DNA of 64,000 nucleotides from NCBI RefSeq assembly GCF_004366355.1, contig NZ_SODV01000001.1, positions 2,108,001-2,172,000 on the forward strand. The letters run 5' to 3'. Of the stretch, positions 43,750-52,919 are shown in pieces; the stretch's first letter is position 1, and each line of letters starts with the position of its first letter. The notes below the pieces were generated by a model. The model saw nothing but the letters and a program-made list of their open reading frames with translations. It had not been told where the DNA came from and did not search any database. The position numbers were made by a program, and so were the translations under genes. The stretch is from Dinghuibacter silviterrae (lineage in GTDB: Bacteria; Bacteroidota; Bacteroidia; Chitinophagales; Chitinophagaceae).

Positions 43750-45300
43750 TCACAACTTGACCCCCAGGGTGAGCAATATCTCCCCCCTGCGATCCGTCAA
43801 ATCGGCAAACGTATTCGCCTTATCCGCCAATAAATAAGGGAAATCGACCTCTTTTTGGATAGAATACGCATACGTGAGATCCGCAAAAATCCCAAAGTTG
43901 CGGTAGCCGACACCCCCGCTAAAGACGTTTTTCCCGGCTTTGAGGTCGGAGACGTCACGGTAGGGGTTGCCGTAGTGGGCAAAACCCAGCCTGAAAAGAT
44001 AGGTAGTGAGCTTGAGCTCCCCGCCGGCCTTCAGGTTGAGGGTGCCCCTGTAGAGGCCTTTGAGGACGCCGTTCAGGCCGTCATAAAACCCGGAGGGGAC
44101 GTTTTGGCCGGTATTGGGGGGCACATGATAGGACCCGCTGGTATAGCGTACGTATTCCAGGTCGGCGGTCAGGAAGCCCCGCTGCTGGCGGACGTCCTGG
44201 ACGGCGTGGAACACGTAGGCGCCGCTTACCAGGGCCCTCCAGGGGGTGTGGAGGTTGTAGTTAAACGAGGGGTCCGCGCCCGCCAGGAAGGTGGTGGATC
44301 CGGCGGTCCGGATCCCGGCGTATGACCCGGTATTGGTGACCATGGTATCCGACCGGGTTTCGGTGACCCCCACCAGGCTGGGGGTGGTAAAGGCAAAACC
44401 CAGGCGGACGGCGCTGACCGGTTTGTAGATCACGCCGACCCGGGCGTAGACCCCGTCACCCTTGACGATCCGGGTTTCGGTGAGGGTGGAGGACACGAAC
44501 TGGCCGGCGGGATCCGGTTTTGAGGCGGATTCGGTAAAGGTGGTGGTCTCGTTGTAGTAGAGAATGGGGATACCCGCGTTGATACCGATGTATAGTTTTT
44601 CCTTATACGAAGTCCCGTAACCTATAGCGACTTCCGACAGCCCCCCGGCGGCGTCGACGGTTTTTTGCTGGAGCAGGGGGATGTTTTTGGCCAGGAGAAA
44701 TTGGGGCAGCCCCCTGTATTGCAAACCGGAGGGGGTCGAAAAGGTGTCTACCAGGTAGGTATCCAGTGCGAGGGAGGTCCCGAAGGCCTTGCCGGGATCG
44801 TTGAGGATCTGGTCGATGGTCCGTCCGTCCTGGGCAGCGTCCTCGGCGTATTGCTCGGAATAGGAGCTGTAGGTGTTTAGCCCCTGGTAGACGTTGTGGT
44901 TGTTGTAGTCGGCGAGCTTGGTGAGGGCGATGCTCCAGGCGTGTCCTTTCCAGTGGGAGGAGGCATCCCAGGCGGATTGCCCGAAAACGAAACCGCAGGT
45001 GCCCAACTGGAATTTGTTTAATTGGGAGGCCGCTGCGGTCCCCCTGTAGTCGTTGTGGTTGTGGTTGAGTCCCCAGCCGGGGGTGAGGACGAATTCCCCG
45101 GTCTTGTACATACCCAGTCCTGCGGGGTTTATAAAAAGGCTGCTGATGTCCCCGCCCAGGGAGCCCATGGCACCCCCGATGGCCACGTTACGGGCGGATC
45201 CGGAGGTGGGGTAAAAGCTGTATCTGAGCATGTCCGCGGGGTCCTGTGCGCGCACAGACGCCACGGCCACCAGGCACAGCAAGGTGAAGTATGTTTTCAT
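43750..45300 (-). CDS. FadL/OmpP1/TodX-like outer membrane protein
   Basis: 516 residues with a signal peptide (MKTYFTLLCLVAVASVRA). The mature start has the family pattern SARNVAIGGAMGSLGGDISSLFINPAGLGMY, in which the NPAG box is diagnostic. The rest alternates aromatic-rich strands and ends in ILLTLGVKL. FadL-type barrels let hydrophobic compounds cross the outer membrane. The substrate is unknown. The next gene on the same strand (45335-46171) lies 34 bp upstream and may be co-transcribed. Confidence 0.88.
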   Translation of the reverse strand: MKTYFTLLCLVAVASVRAQDPADMLRYSFYPTSGSARNVAIGGAMGSLGGDISSLFINPAGLGMYKTGEFVLTPGWGLNHNHNDYRGTAAASQLNKFQLGTCGFVFGQSAWDASSHWKGHAWSIALTKLADYNNHNVYQGLNTYSSYSEQYAEDAAQDGRTIDQILNDPGKAFGTSLALDTYLVDTFSTPSGLQYRGLPQFLLAKNIPLLQQKTVDAAGGLSEVAIGYGTSYKEKLYIGINAGIPILYYNETTTFTESASKPDPAGQFVSSTLTETRIVKGDGVYARVGVIYKPVSAVRLGFAFTTPSLVGVTETRSDTMVTNTGSYAGIRTAGSTTFLAGADPSFNYNLHTPWRALVSGAYVFHAVQDVRQQRGFLTADLEYVRYTSGSYHVPPNTGQNVPSGFYDGLNGVLKGLYRGTLNLKAGGELKLTTYLFRLGFAHYGNPYRDVSDLKAGKNVFSGGVGYRNFGIFADLTYAYSIQKEVDFPYLLADKANTFADLTDRRGEILLTLGVKL

Positions 45301-45334
45301 GGCAAGACGAAGTAAGACTTAAGACAGGCAACCA

Positions 45335-46171
45335 CTAGTGGCGGCCAAAACCGCCTCCTCCGCCGCCCATCCTGGCGCCGCCGCCAAACCCGCCACCGGC
45401 GGGCCGGCCAAAGACGGCGTTGTTAGCGGGTCTGTAGGACGGCTGATAGGTCCGGGTATTGGTATTGACCGGGCGGTTGGGGCTGATCTGGCGGGAAGCC
45501 GGAGCGGTCCTGCCGGTCACGAGACGGTCGTTTGCGGGCTGGTACGGCTGAAAGCGGGTGGTGGAAGCGCTGCCCGCGGCCAGCGATGTCGGTACACGCC
45601 CGGAGACCGTGGCGGCCCGGGGAAGGGAGGTCACACCCGTTGTAGGAACGGTCGTGTTCACGTTGTTGAAGTGCCGGGTGTTATACGCCAGGACGTTGAT
45701 CCTTGCGCCGCCGGTGTACACGGACGTAGACGCGACATACGTCTTCGTGTAATAGCCGAAGCCGGGATAGTAAGGATAATAGAAACCGCCGTAGTAGGAC
45801 GGCATGGGGTAGAAGTAGGGGTTATAGAACGGGCTGCAGAACGATCCGAAGCCAAAGCCGATGCCAAACATCCCATAGCTGTAAGGGCTATACCAGGGGC
45901 TCATGCCGAAGCCTGCCCCCCAGTAAGGATCGATGTATGTATCGAAAGGCGAATACGCGTAATCGTTATAATTGCTGGCGGCGCCGTACGTCGTATAGGG
46001 CGCCACGCGATCGTCTTGTCCGTCGCGGGTTACGTATCCACCGCTGGATTGGCTGTTTTCTTCGGTTCCGTCGGAATAATAAACATCGTCGGTTGTCTGC
46101 GCCTTTCTGGTGGAAGAACAACTGGTGAAGACAGCAATCGAAGCGGCGAGCGCTAAGTAACGCAGTTTCAT
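45335..46171 (-). CDS. Tyr/Gly-rich surface lipoprotein of unknown function
   Basis: 278 residues. Lipobox VFTSCSS. The middle (about 65-145) is extremely rich in Tyr, Gly, Pro and Phe (for example YYGGFYYPYYPGFGYY), and the C-terminus is Gly/Arg-rich (GGGFGGGARMGGGGGGFGRH). Such low-complexity composition suggests a disordered or adhesive cell-surface protein. No domain is recognised. It precedes the FadL-like gene on the same strand. Confidence 0.75.
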   Translation of the reverse strand: MKLRYLALAASIAVFTSCSSTRKAQTTDDVYYSDGTEENSQSSGGYVTRDGQDDRVAPYTTYGAASNYNDYAYSPFDTYIDPYWGAGFGMSPWYSPYSYGMFGIGFGFGSFCSPFYNPYFYPMPSYYGGFYYPYYPGFGYYTKTYVASTSVYTGGARINVLAYNTRHFNNVNTTVPTTGVTSLPRAATVSGRVPTSLAAGSASTTRFQPYQPANDRLVTGRTAPASRQISPNRPVNTNTRTYQPSYRPANNAVFGRPAGGGFGGGARMGGGGGGFGRH

Positions 46172-46216
46172 GGTTAAGGGTTTAGATATCCCACTATGAA
46201 GTTAACACATTTTATG

Positions 46217-46224
46217 TACGTTTG
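46217..46224 (+). promoter_or_regulatory. -7 promoter element before proS
   Basis: TACGTTTG fits TAnnTTTG and lies 45 nt before the proS ATG, leaving a short untranslated leader. Confidence 0.55.
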
Positions 46225-46269
46225 CACCGGCCAAAGGCCTAAGTATTATTAAAAGTTATTAAGAACGGT

Positions 46270-47745
46270 ATGAGTAAAGAAATTACGGCGCGCTCCCAGG
46301 ACTATTCGCAATGGTACAATGACCTCGTCATCAAGGGGGGGCTGGCCGATTATTCTGCCGTCCGGGGCTGTATGGTGATCAAACCCTATGGTTATGCCTT
46401 GTGGGAACGGATGCAGAGCGTGTTGGACGGTAAGTTTAAGGAAACAGGACACCAGAACGCCTACTTCCCCCTTTTTATCCCAAAAAGCTTTCTGAGCAAA
46501 GAGGCAGCCCACGTGGAGGGTTTTGCCAAAGAATGCGCCGTCGTGACCCACTACCGGCTCAAGAACGACCCCAACGGCGGCGGTGTCATCGTAGACCCCG
46601 AGGCCAAGCTGGAAGAAGAGCTGATCGTTCGCCCGACCTCGGAAACGATCATCTGGAATACCTACAAAACCTGGATACAGTCCTACCGGGATCTCCCCTT
46701 GCTCATCAACCAATGGGCGAACGTGGTCCGTTGGGAAATGCGGACCCGGCTTTTCCTCCGGACCGCGGAATTCCTCTGGCAGGAAGGCCATACGGCCCAC
46801 GCCACGGAACAGGAAGCGGTGGCCGAAGCCCGGCTGATGCTGGACGTATACGCCGATTTCGTGGAGAACTATATGGCCCTGCCGGTGGTCAAGGGCACCA
46901 AAAGCCCCAGCGAACGCTTCGCCGGGGCGGTCGATACGTACTGTATCGAGGGCTTGATGCAGGACGGCAAGGCCCTCCAGGCCGGAACCTCGCACTTCCT
47001 GGGTCAGAATTTCGCCAAGGCGTTCGAGGTCCAGTTCCTCTCGAAGGAGAACAAGCTGGACTATGTCTGGGCGACGAGCTGGGGCGTCAGCACCCGGATG
47101 ATCGGGGCCCTGGTGATGGCCCACAGCGACGACGACGGGCTGGTCATGCCCCCCCGCATCGCGCCCCTGCAGGTCGTGGTGGTCCCCATCTATAAAGGGG
47201 ATGACCAGAAAAAGGCCCTGGACGAAAGCATCCTTCCGCTGGTGAAGGCGTTGAAAGACGCGGGGATCAGCGTCAAATACGACGACAGCGACAACGCCCG
47301 TCCGGGTTGGAAATTCGCTGAATACGAATTGAAGGGGGTTCCCGTACGCATCGCGCTGGGGGCACGTGACCTGGAAAACGGGGTCGCCGAGGTGGCCCGC
47401 CGGGATACGAAGGTTAAGGTGAGCCTCCCGCTGGAAGGGCTGCCCGCACGGATTGCATCCCTGCTGGAGGAAATCCAACAAAACCTCTATAACCGCGCCC
47501 TGACCTTCCGCGAGGAACACATCACGCGTGTCGACGACTTCGATACCTTCCAGAAGGTATTGGATGAAAAAGGTGGTTTTGTGTCCGCCCACTGGGACGG
47601 TACAGCCGAAACCGAGGAGAAGATCAAGGAACTGACAAAGGCCACCATCCGTTGTATCCCCCTGGACAATCCCCAGGAAGAAGGCCGTTGTATCCTGACG
47701 GGTAAGCCGTCGCACGAAAGGGTCTTGTTCGCCAGAGCCTACTAA
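46270..47745 (+). CDS. proS: Prolyl-tRNA synthetase (short, eukaryote/archaea-like type)
   Basis: 491 residues. It charges tRNA-Pro with proline. Class II motif 2 is [27 protein letters not shown] and motif 3 is [30 protein letters not shown]. The anticodon-binding domain ([15 protein letters not shown] and later) and a C-terminal extension ending in ARAY follow. There is no inserted editing domain between motifs 2 and 3, so it is the ProS type 3 form, normal for Bacteroidota. A small membrane protein gene starts 13 bp later. Confidence 0.96.
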   Translation: MSKEITARSQDYSQWYNDLVIKGGLADYSAVRGCMVIKPYGYALWERMQSVLDGKFKETGHQNAYFPLFIPKSFLSKEAAHVEGFAKECAVVTHYRLKNDPNGGGVIVDPEAKLEEELIVRPTSETIIWNTYKTWIQSYRDLPLLINQWANVVRWEMRTRLFLRTAEFLWQEGHTAHATEQEAVAEARLMLDVYADFVENYMALPVVKGTKSPSERFAGAVDTYCIEGLMQDGKALQAGTSHFLGQNFAKAFEVQFLSKENKLDYVWATSWGVSTRMIGALVMAHSDDDGLVMPPRIAPLQVVVVPIYKGDDQKKALDESILPLVKALKDAGISVKYDDSDNARPGWKFAEYELKGVPVRIALGARDLENGVAEVARRDTKVKVSLPLEGLPARIASLLEEIQQNLYNRALTFREEHITRVDDFDTFQKVLDEKGGFVSAHWDGTAETEEKIKELTKATIRCIPLDNPQEEGRCILTGKPSHERVLFARAY

Positions 47746-47758
47746 TATTTTCCCTTAT

Positions 47759-48205
47759 ATGATGGACGAAGAACAAAAAAGCATTTTCAGTCTACAGATA
47801 GACCCGGCCGCGGAAGCCGCCCTGGCAGAAAGCGCCAGATGGGGGACGTTCCTGGCCATTATCGGGTTTATCTTTTGCGGCCTCATTGCGCTGTGCATGG
47901 TGACGGTACTGGTCATCGGGACCGCCTCCTCCCTGGGCTCAGGACAGACCGGGTTGACGATTGTCGTGACCTACCTGATCATAGCGGTGCTCTCGTTCAT
48001 ACCCTGTCTGCACCTGTTCAATTATTCCAGGAGTATAAGGGCCGCCATTGCGTCCAACAACCAGGACGTCATGACCGAGGCTTTTTCCAAGCTGAAGTCG
48101 TATTTCAAATTCCTTGGCATCATAGCGATCGTCGTGATCGTCCTGATCGTGGCGGCCATCGTCTACATCGTCCTTACGCTGGGGATCAGCGGGGCGGGGG
48201 TCTGA
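47759..48205 (+). CDS. Small membrane protein, DUF5362-like
   Basis: 148 residues. Three or four hydrophobic segments (TFLAIIGFIFCGLIALCMVTVLVIG, LTIVVTYLIIAVLSFIPCLHLF, IIAIVVIVLIVAAIVYIVLTLG) flank an amphipathic stretch SRSIRAAIASNNQDVMTEAFSKLKSYFKF, which is the DUF5362 layout. The function is unknown. It lies 13 bp after proS and is convergent with the RDD gene (7-bp gap). Confidence 0.75.
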   Translation: MMDEEQKSIFSLQIDPAAEAALAESARWGTFLAIIGFIFCGLIALCMVTVLVIGTASSLGSGQTGLTIVVTYLIIAVLSFIPCLHLFNYSRSIRAAIASNNQDVMTEAFSKLKSYFKFLGIIAIVVIVLIVAAIVYIVLTLGISGAGV

Positions 48206-48212
48206 TCCCGGT

Positions 48213-48935
48213 TTACTGCACGGAAATGTAGTTGTAGTCCTTGAGCAGGGTCTCCAGGAAGTCGTAGGGTTCCAGGGGGGTGTCGATGTGCAGGACGGCC
48301 TTGATCTTTTCCGCCGCGGTGGCGGTGATGTGGAAGTTGTCGCTGCCTTTTGACCGTTCCAGGAGCGAGCGGATCGTATTGAGGTCCCGGTCGCTCAGCC
48401 GCATCACCTGCGGGAACTGGGGTACATAGTCCTGGGCCAATTCCATGAACACGGTTTCTTCAAGACCCGCCCGGGCATTGGTGCTGATCAGGATGGTTCC
48501 CGCGGCCAGGTCCCCAAGACGCTGGGAATATTTGGAGAAGATCACCGACAGCAACCCCCCCAGGCAAAAGGTGATTGCAAAGTCCACGGGCCGGAGTAGC
48601 CAGCGGATAAAATACTGGCCCAGGCTGGGCTTCCCGCCGTTCATATTGACGACCCGGATACGCATTATTTTTTTCCCCAGACTTTGTCCGTTCATCCATA
48701 TTTCCGACAAAAGGAAATACAACAGGATCGGGATGCCGGCGATCTCCATGGCGATCATGACCGTGTCCATGTCGTCGGACCTTCCCAGGACAGCCACGGT
48801 GACGGCCTTGGTCAGTAACCAAAACAGGAAGATCAGGCTCCAGTCGATGAAAAGGGCCAGCAGCCTCCGGTGAAATTCCGGTATGTCAAATTCCAGGTCG
48901 ATGTTGAAACTCGTTGGAATACGGATAGTGCTCAT
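48213..48935 (-). CDS. RDD-family membrane protein
   Basis: 240 residues from the ATG at 48935; an extension to 48986 is open but lacks family similarity. The RDD domain (about 18-165) has RRLLALFIDWSLIFLFWLL, NGQSLGKKIMRIRVVNMNGGKPSLGQYFIRWLLRPVDF and RLGDLAAGTILIST. The C-terminus (about 170-240) is soluble. RDD proteins are membrane proteins of mostly unknown role. It is divergent from the SpoIIM-DUF58 operon (38-bp gap) and is a regular member of this cluster. Confidence 0.9.
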   Translation of the reverse strand: MSTIRIPTSFNIDLEFDIPEFHRRLLALFIDWSLIFLFWLLTKAVTVAVLGRSDDMDTVMIAMEIAGIPILLYFLLSEIWMNGQSLGKKIMRIRVVNMNGGKPSLGQYFIRWLLRPVDFAITFCLGGLLSVIFSKYSQRLGDLAAGTILISTNARAGLEETVFMELAQDYVPQFPQVMRLSDRDLNTIRSLLERSKGSDNFHITATAAEKIKAVLHIDTPLEPYDFLETLLKDYNYISVQ

Positions 48936-48973
48936 GTCCACAATTTCCGTAAATTTCAGGAAATTTTTTCTGC

Positions 48974-49930
48974 TTGCGGGAAGCACTATTTATCAAAAAG
49001 AACAAAGACCGCTGGACGCAGATAGAACAGCAACCGGCTTCCGACCCTGATGAAATGGCCACCGAGTTCATCCAGCTGGTCGACGACCTGTCTTATGCCA
49101 AGACCTTTTACCCGACCAGCAGGACCGCCCGTTACCTCAACATCGCGGCCTCCCGGATGTACCTGGGCATTTACAAGAACCGGAAGGCGGAGGTCAATCC
49201 CCTGGCCAGGTTCTGCAAGTACGACTTACCCCAGACCATCCGCCGGCATCATAAGGTGCTGCTCCTGGCCTTCGGGATTTTTACCTTGTTTTTTATCGTA
49301 GGCGTCTGTTCCGCCCGGGGGGATGAGTCTTTTATCCGGGGTATGCTGGGGAACGCCTATGTCAACATGACCGAGGACAACATTGCCCAGGGCAAACCCT
49401 TTGGCGTTTATGCAAATGAGAACGCCTTGTACATGTGGTTGTGGATCCTGAAGAACAATATTTTCGTCTCCATCCAAATGCTGGCGGGGGGCGTCCTCGT
49501 CGGGCTGCTTCCGATCTTCCAACTGGTTTTCGAAGCCCTTCGTCTCGGGGCGTTCGAAGCCCTTTTTGCGCAAAAGGGGCTGGCGGGCGATTTCGTGCTG
49601 ACCGTCTTTATCCACGGAACCCTTGAAATATCCGCCCTGATCATTTCCGGGGCCGCCGGTATTATCCTGGGAAAAGGGTTTCTTTTCCCAGGGACCCTGA
49701 GCCGGCTGGAGGCGTTTAAACGCAGCGCCAAGGACGCCTGTAAGATCATCCTGGGCCTGGTGCCCGTGTTCATCACCGCTGCTTTTTTCGAAGGTTTCGT
49801 GACCCGGTATGAGTTTATGCCGGTCTGGGGCAAGCTCCTGATCCTGGTGGGCTCCCTGACGTTTATCATCGGCTATTTCATCATCTACCCCATCCGGCTG
49901 GAAAGGAAAGGAGGGTTTGCCCATGCGTAA
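48974..49930 (+). CDS. SpoIIM-family (stage II sporulation protein M) membrane protein
   Basis: 318 residues with a TTG start, which gives the family opening REALFIKKNKDRWTQIE. The SpoIIM domain has several membrane helices (LLLAFGIFTLFFIVGVCSA, NIFVSIQMLAGGVLVGLLPIFQLVFEAL, FVLTVFIHGTLEISALIISGAAGIILGKG). The HGTLEISA box is typical. The organism shows no sign of sporulation; in Bacteroidota this protein belongs to the MoxR-DUF58 cluster. Its stop overlaps the next gene by 8 nt. Confidence 0.9.
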   Translation: MREALFIKKNKDRWTQIEQQPASDPDEMATEFIQLVDDLSYAKTFYPTSRTARYLNIAASRMYLGIYKNRKAEVNPLARFCKYDLPQTIRRHHKVLLLAFGIFTLFFIVGVCSARGDESFIRGMLGNAYVNMTEDNIAQGKPFGVYANENALYMWLWILKNNIFVSIQMLAGGVLVGLLPIFQLVFEALRLGAFEALFAQKGLAGDFVLTVFIHGTLEISALIISGAAGIILGKGFLFPGTLSRLEAFKRSAKDACKIILGLVPVFITAAFFEGFVTRYEFMPVWGKLLILVGSLTFIIGYFIIYPIRLERKGGFAHA

Positions 49931-50690
49931 AGCCTTCATGGTCCTGTGTCTGTATGCGGGCGTCGCAAGGGCACAGGATACGACGACGGCCCTCGCCCCG
50001 GACACCACGACGCAAACGGCTTCCAGCGACACCATCTGGTACAATCAGGGGATAGCCCCCGTGCACCTCCAACCCCGGCACGTTCCCTCCGGAGAGGTCG
50101 ACCGTCTCCGCAAAGAGGAGGACTTCCGCTATGTCGCCATAGGCCCCGACAAACAAAAACCCCCGGAGCCAAAACCGGAACACGAAACCTGGTGGGATCG
50201 TTTTTGGACGAAGGTGGGAAACTTCCTCTCCCAGCCCTGGGCCGTATTTATGTTGTGGACTTTGCTGGTGGGGGTGGCCGTGGCGGCGCTCGTGGCCATC
50301 ATACAGGCCGGGAGCGGGCAAAGTATGTTCAGGCGGTCCCGGAAGCTCAAGGAAGTTGCCGAAGGGGAAAAAGACATCGACGTGATCGACGACCCCGAAC
50401 GCGAACTGGAAAAAGCCCTGGAGGCCCGGGACTATAGCGCGGCCGAACGCTGGCTGTATATCCGGGCCCTGTCCGGTCTGGGCGAACGCGGGCTGATCAA
50501 GCACCATCCCGAAAAAACCAACCGCCAGTACCTCCGGGAACTGAGGGGACACCCCCTGTATGACGACTTTGCACCCCTGCTGAGACATTACGAGTATACC
50601 TATTACGGCGGGTTTGCCCCCAGCGCCGCCGCCTTCCAGACCATCCGGGATCAATACGCCCGGTTTCAAAACCGACTGGACACCCTTTGA
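49923..50690 (+). CDS. DUF4129-containing membrane protein
   Basis: 255 residues from the ATG at 49923. A signal peptide (MRKAFMVLCLYAGVARAQ) leads to a Pro/Thr-rich periplasmic part, one membrane helix (about 103-125, AVFMLWTLLVGVAVAALVAII), and a cytoplasmic DUF4129 helical region (AAERWLYIRALSGLGERGLIKHHPEKTNRQYLREL). It overlaps the SpoIIM gene by 8 nt and the DUF4350 gene by 4 nt. DUF4129 usually lies beside MoxR/DUF58 genes. Its molecular role is unknown. Confidence 0.85.
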   Translation: MRKAFMVLCLYAGVARAQDTTTALAPDTTTQTASSDTIWYNQGIAPVHLQPRHVPSGEVDRLRKEEDFRYVAIGPDKQKPPEPKPEHETWWDRFWTKVGNFLSQPWAVFMLWTLLVGVAVAALVAIIQAGSGQSMFRRSRKLKEVAEGEKDIDVIDDPERELEKALEARDYSAAERWLYIRALSGLGERGLIKHHPEKTNRQYLRELRGHPLYDDFAPLLRHYEYTYYGGFAPSAAAFQTIRDQYARFQNRLDTL

Positions 50691-51937
50691 AAAAGAATAC
50701 CTTCTATATCGTCCTTTTTGCCTCCTTAGGCATCCTCCTGGCCGGGTTGATCATTTTTGTGGTCCGCCGCCGTTCCAAGGAGTATCACTTCGACACCACG
50801 GTGACCTTGTCCTACCGGGACAAAAGACCCTACGGGGCGTATGTCGCCTATAATGAGCTGTCGCGGGTTTTCCCAGGGACGCCGGTCGCCCTCAGCCGCC
50901 GGAGCGGTTCGTTTACGAATGACCTTCAGGACTCCGACCGGCACCAACTGATGGTTGTCCTCAGCCCCCGGTTTTACGCCAATTCCCTGGAATGGAACCA
51001 ACTGATTCATTGGGTCAGGCAGGGGAACTACCTGGTCATTGCCGCGTCCAGGTTCACGCAGGACGTCAAGGACCAGCTCCACCTCCAACTCAGCAACTTT
51101 ACCGAGGACGCTTTTATCGAAGAGGGGATGATACAACTGCACGACGATTCCCTGTACCTGGGGCTCGCCCATCCGCCGTTTGCCGACACCGCTTCCTTTT
51201 TCTATCCGGGCCGGAAGATGGACCGGTCCATTGTTTCCCTCGACAGCAGCTTTACCGAGGTCCTGGGGACCAGCGATCTTCACTATGCCAATTTCGTCCG
51301 GATCCGGGCCGGGGATGGGGTCATCCTTTTCCAGACCGCGCCGATGGCCTTTTCCAACTATTTCCTGCTGTACGGCCGCAACATGCGGTACTACGACAAC
51401 GTCTTTTCCGCATTGCCTGCCCGGGTGGACAAGGTGATCTGGAATCAATATTATCTTTACAAAAACCAGGAAGAGGACAGCAGCTCCAGCTGGTGGTCTG
51501 GTCTGGCGAAGTTACTCGCGGACCCTGCACTGGGCCCCGCTTTCCGGTTGCTGTTGCTGGTCCTGGCCGTGTATGTGCTGCTGAACATGAAGCGCCGCCA
51601 GCGTATCATCCCTGAAATACCGCCCAAGTCCAACGAGTCCCTCGACTTTGTCAAGACCATCGGGCGGCTGTATTATGAGAAGGGTGACCACCGAAACCTG
51701 GCCATCAAGATGGGACAGCATTTCCAGGAACACCTCCGGACCCGTTACCTGGTCCAGCTGGACCCCTCGGAAGAGTCGTCCATCCTCCGGCTGTCCTCCC
51801 GGTCGGGTGTGAGCGAGACCCTGGTCCGTGAGCTCGCCACGATGCTGCGTTATGTCCACGACGCGCCCTCGCTCGACGAAGCACAACTCGACGAATGGTA
51901 CCAGCTTATCCAAACATTTTATAAAAACGCGCAATAA
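50687..51937 (+). CDS. DUF4350-containing membrane protein
   Basis: 416 residues with a TTG start that overlaps the upstream stop (TTGA). One membrane helix at the N-terminus (FYIVLFASLGILLAGLIIFVV), a periplasmic GATase-like DUF4350 domain (KRPYGAYVAYNELSRVFPG, LMVVLSPRFYANSLEWNQLIHWVRQGNYLVIAA), a second helix (about 280-298, AFRLLLLVLAVYVLLNM) and a cytoplasmic tail follow. Its stop shares one base with the MoxR start, so the operon is tightly coupled. Confidence 0.85.
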   Translation: MKKNTFYIVLFASLGILLAGLIIFVVRRRSKEYHFDTTVTLSYRDKRPYGAYVAYNELSRVFPGTPVALSRRSGSFTNDLQDSDRHQLMVVLSPRFYANSLEWNQLIHWVRQGNYLVIAASRFTQDVKDQLHLQLSNFTEDAFIEEGMIQLHDDSLYLGLAHPPFADTASFFYPGRKMDRSIVSLDSSFTEVLGTSDLHYANFVRIRAGDGVILFQTAPMAFSNYFLLYGRNMRYYDNVFSALPARVDKVIWNQYYLYKNQEEDSSSSWWSGLAKLLADPALGPAFRLLLLVLAVYVLLNMKRRQRIIPEIPPKSNESLDFVKTIGRLYYEKGDHRNLAIKMGQHFQEHLRTRYLVQLDPSEESSILRLSSRSGVSETLVRELATMLRYVHDAPSLDEAQLDEWYQLIQTFYKNAQ

Positions 51938-52917
51938 TGCAAGAAGAAGCCTTATTTCAGCAACGGACCGACCTCCAGGAATTACAGGAAGCCGTGGGTC
52001 ATATATACACCGAGATCCGTAAGGTGCTGGTGGGGCAGGACGAGCTCATCCGCCTCCTGGTCACCGCCGTCCTAGCCGACGGCCACGTCCTGATCGAGGG
52101 CGTGCCAGGGGTGGCCAAGACCCTAAGCGCCCGGCTTTTATCCGCCTCTTTGTCCGTCGGATTTTCCAGGATACAGTTTACACCCGACCTCATGCCTTCG
52201 GACGTGTTGGGGACCACCGTCTTCAACCCCCGGGACGCCCGTTTTGAATTCAAACGCGGGCCTATTTTTTCCAACCTCATCCTGATCGACGAGATCAACC
52301 GCGCCCCGGCCAAAACCCAGGCGGCCCTTTTCGAGGTCATGGAAGAACGCCAGGTCACCATGGACGGGACGACGTATCTCCTGGAGCTGCCCTTTATGGT
52401 CCTGGCGACCCAGAACCCCGTGGAGCAGGAGGGAACCTACCGGCTCCCCGAAGCCCAGCTGGACCGCTTTTTATTCAAGGTCAAGGTGCCCTATCCCGGT
52501 GAGGAGGAAGAGGTCCACATGCTCACCCGGTTTAACCACACCGACGTGGCCGATCCGGTTTCGCTCGTCCGCCCGGTCCTCACGGCCGCCCGTATCGCCA
52601 CCCTCCGGGGCCAGGTGCGTGGGTTGCACATCGAGGAACCCCTGCTCCGGTTTATCGCCCGGCTGACCCAGGCCACCCGTCAGCACCATTCCATCTACCT
52701 CGGCGCTTCACCCAGGGCGTCGCTGGCCCTGATGCACGCCGCAAAGGCAACGGCCGCCCTCGAAGGCCGGGACTTCGTCACCCCGGAAGACATCCTGGAA
52801 GTGGCCATACCCGTCCTGAGGCACCGGATCCTGCTGACCCCGGAGAAAGAAATGGAAGGCGTCACCGAAGAAGACGTCATCAAACAAATCCTCCAGACGC
52901 TGGAGATCCCCCGTTAG
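51937..52917 (+). CDS. MoxR-family AAA+ ATPase
   Basis: 326 residues. Walker A is GVPGVAKT, Walker B is LILIDEINRAP, the sensor 1 region is PFMVLATQNPVEQEGTYRLPEAQLDRFLFKV, and a C-terminal lid ends the protein. MoxR ATPases act as chaperones that fit cofactors or assemble complexes, usually with VWA or DUF58 partners. The start overlaps the DUF4350 stop by 1 bp, and DUF58 follows after 2 bp. It should be the motor of this cluster. Confidence 0.95.
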   Translation: MQEEALFQQRTDLQELQEAVGHIYTEIRKVLVGQDELIRLLVTAVLADGHVLIEGVPGVAKTLSARLLSASLSVGFSRIQFTPDLMPSDVLGTTVFNPRDARFEFKRGPIFSNLILIDEINRAPAKTQAALFEVMEERQVTMDGTTYLLELPFMVLATQNPVEQEGTYRLPEAQLDRFLFKVKVPYPGEEEEVHMLTRFNHTDVADPVSLVRPVLTAARIATLRGQVRGLHIEEPLLRFIARLTQATRQHHSIYLGASPRASLALMHAAKATAALEGRDFVTPEDILEVAIPVLRHRILLTPEKEMEGVTEEDVIKQILQTLEIPR

Positions 52918-52919
52918 AC

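Noticed and set aside
46249-47715. 488-codon open frame opposite proS
   Set aside because: It mirrors the proS codons; proS has all class II synthetase motifs and its own promoter element.
48936-48986. 17-codon N-terminal extension of the RDD protein
   Set aside because: It lacks family similarity and would overlap the start of the divergent SpoIIM gene; the ATG at 48935 fits better.
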